Source of the DNA: Symbiodinium natans | Lineage: Eukaryota; Sar; Dinophyceae; Suessiales; Symbiodiniaceae | Reading direction: 5' to 3' | DNA length: 64,000 nt | Assembly: GCA_905221605.1 (NCBI GenBank) | Contig: CAJNDS010000071.1 | Span: 112,001-176,000, forward strand | Shown here: one piece after another, positions 46,001 to 64,000 of the stretch | Numbering within the stretch: the first letter of the stretch is position 1 | How the letters are laid out: every line of letters begins with the position of its first letter | Translations under genes and position numbers: made by a program | The notes under the pieces: generated by a model | Database searches by the model: none | What the model was told of the DNA's origin: nothing | Seen by the model: only the letters and a program-made list of their open reading frames with translations

Positions 46001-48868
46001 GCCCAGGTCTTTTGTGAAGCCGAATGAGAGCTTCAGGTACAACCTCGCCTTCCGAGTCGACTCAGGACGTCGTAATTTTGCTTAGGGTTTTGGGTTTTGG
46101 GTTTAGGGTTTAGGGTTTTGGGTTTAGGGTTTAGGGTTTAGGGGGGCTTCGAGGGCCCAGAAGGCGGCCTTAAAGCTGCCACCGGCTGTGCCTGGGGAGA
46201 AGAACAGGCCAGGGGCCAGGGGTTTAGGGTTTAGGGTTTAGGAGGCCCTCATTCCCTTTGCTCAGGGTCCAGGTTCCCTCGTGGGCCCTCTGAAGCCAAA
46301 GTGGGCACCCTTGTTATTCCTAGGTGACCTTTTGGGTGTAGTGGGTGTTATAGGTTTGCGCTTCTTTGCGCATTCTTCATCTTAGAAGTCGACGTTGCTT
46401 GACCCATCTTCTGTTGCCACTGCAGGAACAAATGTTGAGCAGCTGCGCAACAGTGCCTGCAAGCAGCCTGCCTGAACGTTCAGAATGTGCAGTGGGTCTC
46501 AGAAGGATGCACAGGGAGATAGGGCATGCTTGGAACATCCTGAGCCTGACATTGACAGAAGGTACTGGGGCGTAAGTCCCGACAGCTTCATCTTGCCACT
46601 CGGCCAAAGCAAATCGCGGCGTGAGCCGTAGGTTCACGTAGCACCAGGGAGATTCTCCATCCAAGCATTGGTCCAAGCGTAGTTACGCTGCCCTGCAGGC
46701 GAACGATGGCGAACAACAAGTGCCAGGACAGAACCGCTTCTTCCGCTGCTGCTGTCTCACCAGCCCCGGTTGTCCAAAAAAGTCGCATCCAAGTGCTGGC
46801 TGCAGGACGACAACAAGGTCAAGGACAGGGTCATGAATGGAGTCTGCTTCCTTGTGTCTATCGGGGGCTCACTAGTCACTCAAACCCTGTGGCTTACGAC
46901 AGTCAGCCCATTCTCTCTCATGTATATGATATGTTTATAGATATACGCACGTTACGGGGTCCTACGTTCCAGTGAAGATGACAGCAACCTGTCCTGTAGG
47001 ACACAGAGGCTTGTGAGCGTGCTTCGTAGTTTAAAGTGGAGCAACGGAACACTGCAGGAGCCTAAACACTTGCCAAGAGCGTCCTGCCTCAACATGCAAA
47101 CGATGTGCCCCCCAAAACCGGAAGTGGCAACAGAACAACAAGAAAGAATGATGAAGTGGACCAGTTGATGAGGAGCCTGATATCCCCTTTCATATTAAAA
47201 ACACGTTAAGGAACCATATGTGGAACCGATTTCTTCCTGTGCGGCATAAGGCAGGACGTACAAAGAAGGCCACGCCCAAGCCCCGAAACGGATACTCTGT
47301 TGCCCATGTGCGGAGATAGCTTCCCAATAGAAATTACGAGTACTTCATCATGCCTATGATGAGTAGCTAGGGACCCAGAGCACTCCCTGATAGCCTTTTT
47401 TTAGTGTTTGGGTTCCCTTATAAGCGCCTTTCGAACCAAAAAGGGTACCATTTTCTAATTCCTAGGTTACTCATGGGTCACCCTACCTAAACCCTACACC
47501 CTATCATCATGCTTATTATGAGTAGTCGTGCCTCGAGGACTGCTTCAAGCAAGGTGAAATCGCACAGCTTCGGCTCGAGATGAAGCGCTGCTCAGCTGCT
47601 CTCGGAGCGAGTTGCGCCGCCAAAGCTGCGGTTTAGGGTTTAGGGTTTATGGTTCAGCACTCTGTATACTTTTACCTTTTCAAGAACTTCCCAAAGAATC
47701 TACAAAACGACGGCATCTGATGCCGGCTGAAACTTGAGGTCTTGATGCAGACCTCTCCATATTACTCTGGCAACCCCAAATTTTTCAGGAGGCGAGGAGG
47801 CGAGGAGCCTTGTTGACTGAAAATCTAACAGCCACCCACTGGGAAATGACGACAACAAACTTCAAAAAACTGTCGCTGCATTACACTACGCCCTAAACCC
47901 TAATTCCTAAACCACCGAGGCGAAAGCGCCGAGCCTCCTCTGGAGGAAGAGTTGAAGGCCAGTTTTTCAAGGTTTAGGGTTCAGGGTTTAGGGTTCAGGG
48001 CCAAACTCCCGTCGAAGGGGGCTGGGTATGGCTGGGTTGTCGCATCTAAAACTTGCCCAGTGGTGCGTTCAAGGTTCCCTGATATAATAACCCACCCAAG
48101 CTGTCACGCTCACCCTGGAACGAGTACAGATGCTCAGTAGTCGGCAGCGTCTTGCTTGGGGAGGCCCCAGGGCACTCCAGGACTGGCATGTCCACCCCTC
48201 TCATGTTTTTGAGTTCCATGAAGGGCGGTGGAGTTGCAGGAAGTGCCGCAAGCGAGGCCCCCTGAATCTCTGCCGGCGCTGGCAAGCTCTTTGTAGGTAG
48301 GTTGTTGCTGCTAACGGCTTAGCTGTGTTTGTTCGGAAAATAGAATAACCCACCCAAAAATGGTACCCTTATTGTAATATGCTTGCTGGCTACCAAGATA
48401 TGGCAAGTAATGAAATAAGATGCGTTCTGTATTATGGTATCGAAACGAAATTTTTCCCCAACAGCACTAGATTTGTGTGGGCCGTCGGCAGTTCGTCGCC
48501 CCCGATGCTCAGTGGTGTTTGCTACTGTTATGTCATGTCCTGTTCAACACACTTGGGAGCCCAGTGGTACCCTTTTCCCTTTATTGGGTCCAAGGTTCCC
48601 TTAAAGTAACGAAGCCAAAAAAAAAGTGCCCTTTTCTTAACATGGCTACTGGGATACCAAGAAGCCTCACGTCACTAAGCCTCCCGCGTTGGATACAGCG
48701 CGTACACGAGACGCAGCACGGAATGTGGTTGTGAAAGTTTGGGTTAAGGAAGAGTTCTTCAGGGTTGAGGGCCTTTCTGGCAGTCTCGCCAGCATAAAGA
48801 AGGGCCGATCTGAGGACCTGCGTGTTGACACGGCCTGTGTTTTTTTAGCGATATCCAGGGTTTGTTAG
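40044..48868 (+). CDS. Coiled-coil protein gene (gene C)
   Basis: Starts MDAASAAAMK (GCGAGATGG) and runs through about 15 exons of charged helix: ARQRIRQLTHEQ, AKERAEDYQGRLSRKLQKLD, SKREEVEGLQRSLRLERDKF, EYKSEKRERETKATTQEERI. Three successive borders (43752/44345, 44407/44653, 45391/45632) agree in phase using GA, GA and GC donors, so this part is well supported. It would be a filament- or scaffold-type protein with a Cys-containing C-terminal part (HEGRWSCRKCRKRG). No family is named. The probable stop is TAG at 48866. Confidence 0.6.
40224..40332 (+). CDS. Gene C exon 2
   Basis: AATASAMWAPRSLQFGSWRG, VRSRIEVLWDQALSAP. The donor CCAG|GCAGGG (GC) leaves phase 1, matching 41585. Opposed arrays flank it. 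Confidence 0.65.
40418..40529. mobile_element. Introner-like element, family 8
   Basis: Blocks CTTATTCCCTTTTTTTTGG, GGTTCCCTTATCAGCCCCTT, AGGAAGGGCGCCCTTG, GTAGGTTACTCTTGGGT. Copies at 46239, 47371, 52753 and 53867. Confidence 0.6.
40579..40732. mobile_element. Introner-like TIR element, family 9, with insert
   Basis: CTTACTTAGCCAAGAGTTGA at the left. GGTTATTGGAGAAGTAAG at the right. About 50 bp more than the 34200 copy. Confidence 0.65.
40979..40995 (+). CDS. Candidate gene C mini-exon
   Basis: CAGTAG|G, VEEEA, telomeric donor ACG|GTTTAG. Confidence 0.3.
41585..41659 (+). CDS. Gene C exon
   Basis: AAGTAG|, PVPELNVGEGTVMAATSAVV and AAAA, donor GCAA|GTAGAA. Joins 40332 in phase (SAPAPVPELN). 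Confidence 0.6.
41660..42847. other. Gene C intron region
   Basis: It has few arrays (short TTTAGGG at 42330 and 42435, CCCTAAA at 42765-42805). A phase mismatch between flanking exons implies at least one missed exon. Open frames at 41804-42346 are A/T-rich and unsupported. Confidence 0.45.
42848..42906 (+). CDS. Gene C exon, acidic
   Basis: GCCAG|G, ADEDDFDGNLDQDPDTITEA. Not a complete EF-hand (no D.D.D.....E spacing). Donor GC at 42905 or GT at 42907. Confidence 0.6.
42944..43098. mobile_element. Telomeric array fused to a truncated family 1 element
   Basis: Twelve TTTAGGG units (42944-43032) replace the left half of a family 1 element, whose right half (ATAAAGTAACCAACCC to GGGCTACCAAG) is intact. 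Confidence 0.75.
43165..43270. mobile_element. Introner-like TIR element, family 3
   Basis: CTTGAACGTTCATGGGTAGT at the left, ACCACCCATGAACCTCCAA at the right; paired inner arms. Uninterrupted copy. Confidence 0.85.
43346..43390 (+). CDS. Gene C exon, coiled coil
   Basis: CGCAG|G, VEVARQRIRQLTHEQ, donor CAG|GAGCCT (GA) or nearby. Confidence 0.65.
43434..43510. mobile_element. Introner-like TIR element, family 4
   Basis: CTTCGTAGGGAATGAGGGAG at the left, ATCATTCCCTAGGAGGAACC then AG at the right. Confidence 0.7.
43597..43706. repeat. Telomere-type array, TTTAGGG with variants
   Basis: Its last TTTAG|G is the acceptor of the next exon. Confidence 0.92.
43707..43752 (+). CDS. Gene C exon, coiled coil
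   Basis: TAKERAEDYQGRLS(R). The telomeric TTTAG|G acceptor. The donor CAAG|GACTGC (GA, phase 2) joins 44345. Confidence 0.7.
43857..43942. mobile_element. Introner-like TIR element, family 4
   Basis: GCTCTTAGTGGGGAATCGAG at the left, CTCATTCTGAGAACCAG at the right. Confidence 0.6.
44093..44207. mobile_element. Introner-like TIR element, family 1
   Basis: CTGGCCCAGTGGCACCCTT at the left, GGTTACTGGGCTACCAAG at the right. Full-length copy. Confidence 0.85.
44225..44335. repeat. Telomere-type array, CCCTAAA orientation
   Basis: Variants CCCTGGA and CCCCAAAA, then pure units nearest the exon. Confidence 0.9.
44345..44407 (+). CDS. Gene C exon, coiled coil
   Basis: CGCAG|G, KLQKLDADLVSKREEVEGLQ. 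The donor CAAAG|GACCGC (GA, phase 2) joins 44653. Confidence 0.8.
44653..44701 (+). CDS. Gene C exon, coiled coil
   Basis: CGGAG|G, SLRLERDKFAEDRLAP, donor CCT|GAAGTT (GA). Confidence 0.75.
45081..45116 (+). CDS. Gene C candidate exon
   Basis: AGCAG|G, EIKRENRRWTHE. A second frame (ESLRELEMGVGKQCRQIS) is also plausible 70 bp upstream, so the exon choice is open. Confidence 0.35.
45314..45391 (+). CDS. Gene C exon, coiled coil
   Basis: CTCCAG|G, EYKSEKRERETKATTQEERI and REYLTE. The donor GAG|GCGGGC (GC, phase 0) joins 45632. Confidence 0.78.
45632..45705 (+). CDS. Gene C exon
   Basis: GCAAG|G, VLYTKPKQVDKKGEFNLDTV then LVLL, donor TTGG|GTGCGA. Confidence 0.6.
45825..45880 (+). CDS. Gene C candidate exon
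   Basis: GCCAG|G; DWALKEFQQVRAIKRVG in one frame, IGLSRNFSKCEPLKESG in the phase left by the previous exon. Frame undecided. Confidence 0.4.
46015..46068 (+). CDS. Gene C candidate exon
   Basis: CGCCCAG|G, (R)SFVKPNESFRYNLAFRVD, donor near GACTCAG|GACGTC (GA). TTTAGGG (46083-46142) follows. Confidence 0.5.
46157..46209 (+). CDS. Gene C candidate exon
   Basis: GCCCAG|, KAALKLPPAVPGEKNRP. Between two TTTAGGG arrays. Confidence 0.4.
46239..46340. mobile_element. Introner-like element, family 8
   Basis: CCTCATTCCCTTTGCTCAGG, GGTTCCCTCGTGGGCCC, AAAGTGGGCACCCTTG, CCTAGGTGACC. Confidence 0.5.
46341..47370. other. Gene C intron region, array-poor
   Basis: No telomeric array for about 1 kb. One open segment near 46800 (DDNKVKDRVMNGVCFLVSIG after CTGCAG|G) could be an exon, but the overlapping frame is open too. 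Nothing else recognised. Confidence 0.4.
47345..47525. repeat. 22-bp imperfect direct repeats flanking a family 8 element
   Basis: Copies at 47345-47366 and 47504-47525 differ at two positions (both start TCATCATGC and end ATGAGTAG). Between them lie a family 8 element (47371-47482) and a short CCCTACA/CCTAAAC patch. Confidence 0.85.
47538..47630 (+). CDS. Gene C exon, coiled coil
   Basis: TCGAG|G, DCFKQGEIAQLRLEMKRCSA then ALGASCAAKAA, telomeric donor GCG|GTTTAG. Confidence 0.65.
47920..47970 (+). CDS. Gene C candidate exon
   Basis: CCGAG|G. ESAEPPLEEELKASF in one frame, AKAPSLLWRK in the phase of the previous exon. Directly between CCCTAAA and TTTAGGG. Confidence 0.45.
48052..48100. mobile_element. 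Introner-like element, family 1, internally deleted
   Basis: ACTTGCCCAGTGGTGCG at the left, CCCACCCAAG at the right, giving the AG acceptor of the next exon. Confidence 0.55.
48101..48296 (+). CDS. Gene C exon with Cys/His-rich segment
   Basis: CCCAAG| then about 65 open codons: VTLTLERVQMLSSRQRLAW, GGPRALQDWHVHPSHVFEFH, EGRWSCRKCRKRGPLNLC, RRWQALC. The donor TGTAG|GTAGGT is near-consensus. H..H and C..C plus a further C may bind zinc. Family unnamed. Confidence 0.6.
48340..48397. mobile_element. Introner-like element, family 1, 5'-truncated
   Basis: TAGAATAACCCACCCAAAAA to GCTTGCTGGCTACCAAG. The AAG gives the acceptor for 48398. Confidence 0.65.
48398..48557 (+). CDS. Gene C candidate exon between two family 1 elements
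   Basis: (D)MASNEIRCVLYYGIETKFFP, NSTRFVWAVGSSSPPMLSGV, CYCYVMSCSTHLG. The donor is GGGA|GCCCAG inside the next element's left end. Composition is plausible but another frame is open. Confidence 0.4.
48552..48661. mobile_element. Introner-like TIR element, family 1
   Basis: CTTGGGAGCCCAGTGGTACC at the left, GGCTACTGGGATACCAAG at the right. Its two ends form both splice borders of a ~105-bp GC-AG intron in phase 0. Confidence 0.8.
48662..48868 (+). CDS. Gene C terminal exon with TAG stop
   Basis: Begins exactly after the element's CCAAG|: KPHVTKPPALDTARTRDAAR, NVVVKVWVKEEFFRVEGLSG, SLASIKKGRSEDLRVDTACV, then FLAISRVC and TAG (48866-48868). A long open frame with strong codon bias. A GT donor at 48837 is an alternative end. 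Confidence 0.55.
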   Translation, partial: KPHVTKPPALDTARTRDAARNVVVKVWVKEEFFRVEGLSGSLASIKKGRSEDLRVDTACVFLAISRVC

Positions 48869-49429
48869 GAAACCCTCAACTCTTACCCAGCAGAATACGG
48901 GGCCAAGATAACAGGAGCTGCAAACCTGTCGGCCAATCCACGCCAATCCAAAAACAGTCCCTAGCACCAGGAACGTGGGGTCGAGCTGAGGTTGACGGGC
49001 TTCGGGCTTATAGGTTTAGGGTTTAGGGTTTAGGGCTTATAGGTTTAGGGTTTAGGGTTTAGGGTTTAGGGTTTAGGGTTTAGGGTTTAGGGTTTATAGC
49101 TCAGGGGGCTTAGGCGAGGATCTCTGCAAACCTGTTTGCAGAAGGTCTTAATGAGGGTTCCGGGCTTAAACCCTAGACCCCAAACCCCAAGCCCCAAGCC
49201 CCAAACCCCAAACCCCAAACCCTAAACCCTAAACCCCAAACCCCAAACCCCAAACCCCAAACCCCAAACCCTAAACCCTAAACCCTAAACCCTAAACCCT
49301 AAACCCTAAAAACCTAAACCCTAAACCCTAAACCCTAAACCCTAAACCCTAAACCCTAAACCCTAAACCCTAAACCCTAAACCCTAAACCCTAAACCCTA
49401 AACCCTATCCGAAACCAGCCTCAACAGCC
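48869..49429. other. Intergenic spacer between genes C and D
   Basis: 561 bp with a TTTAGGG array at 49012-49096 and a long CCCTAAA array at 49168-49406. The AG at 49416-49417, twelve bases before the ATG, could accept a spliced leader. Confidence 0.5.
49168..49406. repeat. Longest CCCTAAA array in the window
   Basis: 239 bp: a block of CCCCAAA units, then about 20 perfect CCCTAAA units. Inverse of the TTTAGGG array at 49012-49096. Confidence 0.96.
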
Positions 49430-63160
<13,731 letters not shown>

Positions 63161-63303
63161 GCTCAGGGTTGGGGACCCTCCCATCAAGACCGAGATCTTG
63201 AGCCTCCAAGAAACGTCGCCCGCAACAGCCCCAAGGAAGTCACGACTCAGTAGGTTTCTGGAGGGTTGGGGACCTGTGAACCCTAAACCCTAAACCCAGA
63301 GAG

Positions 63304-63346
63304 CAATGCTGCCTGCTAGAAGAGCTGGTGCACCAACTTGTCTCAG
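63304..63346 (+). CDS. Gene D candidate exon
   Basis: GAGAG|, QCCLLEELVHQLVS, donor CAG|GTTTCT. CCCTAAA precedes. A second candidate (DMALELEVPNFKATW, 63421-63465) follows, before the TTTTAGGG array. Confidence 0.4.
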
Positions 63347-63466
63347 GTTTCTCAAGTTTGGGCCTATCGGCCATCTCTTCCATGAACCTGAGCCGCATGT
63401 AGCATGTTCTTTTGTGGAGGACATGGCGCTGGAGCTCGAGGTTCCAAACTTTAAGGCTACGTGGGG

Positions 63467-63595
63467 TTAAGGGTTTTAGGGTTTTAGGGTTTTAGGGTTT
63501 TAGGGTTTTAGGGTTTTAGGGTTTTAGGGTTTTAGGGTTTTAGGGTTTTAGGGTTTTAGGGTTTAGGGTTTAGGGTTTAGGGTTTTAGGGTTTGG
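63467..63595. repeat. Array of the 8-bp variant TTTTAGGG
   Basis: About 12 consecutive TTTTAGGG octamers, then four TTTAGGG heptamers. Confidence 0.95.
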
Positions 63596-63725
63596 GAGGT
63601 GCCAGCCAGAGTCTCCACTCTTCTCCAAGCTATACTTGCCGACAACGAAGGAAGTTAGTGGCTGGCAATCTGAACCCGCAAGTGCTCAACAGAGATTTGG
63701 CAACCTGGCCGACATTCTTGGAGTT

Positions 63726-63838
63726 CTTGGCAGCCCAGTGGTACCCTGTACCCGTTTTTTTGGTTTTGGGTTCCCTTATAGAATAACCGACCCAAAAAAA
63801 GGGTGCCCTTATTGTAATATGGCTACTGGGCTACCAAG
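63726..63838. mobile_element. Introner-like TIR element, family 1
   Basis: CTTGGCAGCCCAGTGGTACC at the left, GGCTACTGGGCTACCAAG at the right. Full-length. Confidence 0.85.
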
Positions 63839-64000
63839 AGTTTCATCTGGATGTGTGCGTAGGGGACGTCCAGCTGCGTTGCAAAACGCAAGCCCTGCGC
63901 AAAGTCTGAAATCCAAAACGCTAGCAGGGACCCGAGATGTAAGTTGCCCAACATCCCAGGTGACTGCTGTGATTTCGACCGTTGCGCTCTACCTACTGCT

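Overview
The window reads as nuclear DNA of a dinoflagellate; I cannot name the species. Every exon I can support is on the + strand. Introns outweigh exons many-fold. Splice acceptors are almost always AG followed by G. Splice donors, wherever the reading frame fixes them, are a mixture of GT, GC and GA. Short tandem arrays of the telomere-type heptamer TTTAGGG/CCCTAAA occur roughly every few hundred bases. These traits match known dinoflagellate biology (one-way gene clusters, relaxed donors, introner elements). No bacterial genes, rRNA or secure tRNA were seen.

Layout. 1-6.7 kb: scattered candidate exons of an unidentified product, possibly the N-terminal part of the next gene. 6.9-22.7 kb: a gene with two copies of a ~50-residue W/LKPLER module followed by a complete CAMK-like Ser/Thr kinase domain cut into about a dozen exons (Gly-loop at 12.9 kb, AVK 13.8, HRDLKP 15.1, DN 16.0, DFG 16.3, APE 17.1, DLWSLG 17.5, DPQKR 20.4) and a coiled-coil tail. 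25.7-31 kb: more exons of unknown role, one resembling a cyclic-nucleotide-binding strand pair with an in-frame TAG. 31.4-39.48 kb: Ala/Glu-rich coiled-coil exons ending in a Pro/Ala-rich C-terminus with a TAA stop. 40.04-48.87 kb: a second coiled-coil gene with a convincing ATG and a probable TAG stop. 49.43 kb to the right edge: a polycystin (PKD2/TRPP-like) cation channel, with TM1, the large extracellular domain (WID..TR, YNF), the TM2-5 region and pore exon recognisable, continuing beyond the window. The gaps between the last three genes are each about 0.56 kb.

The unusual feature is the intron material. Most exons sit between an upstream CCCTAAA array and a downstream TTTAGGG array, so each intron tends to start with TTTAGGG and end with CCCTAAA and could fold back on itself. 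In several places the array itself supplies the splice site (exon|GTTTAG donors; CCCTAAG| or TTTAG| acceptors) with the reading frame preserved. One nearly pure array, at 49.5 kb, is bounded by a perfect 17-bp direct repeat, as expected if telomere-type sequence was inserted into an exon and became an intron. The remaining intron DNA is dominated by at least a dozen families of ~100-170 bp terminal-inverted-repeat elements (introner-like), many with ends that by symmetry give GT at the left and AG at the right; several have been invaded by telomeric arrays or microsatellites.

Exon boundaries below are hand-derived from frame, AG|G acceptors and GT/GC/GA donors. Kinase and polycystin exons are firm; many coiled-coil and small exons are tentative. 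All counts are by eye, and no alignment or database search was run.
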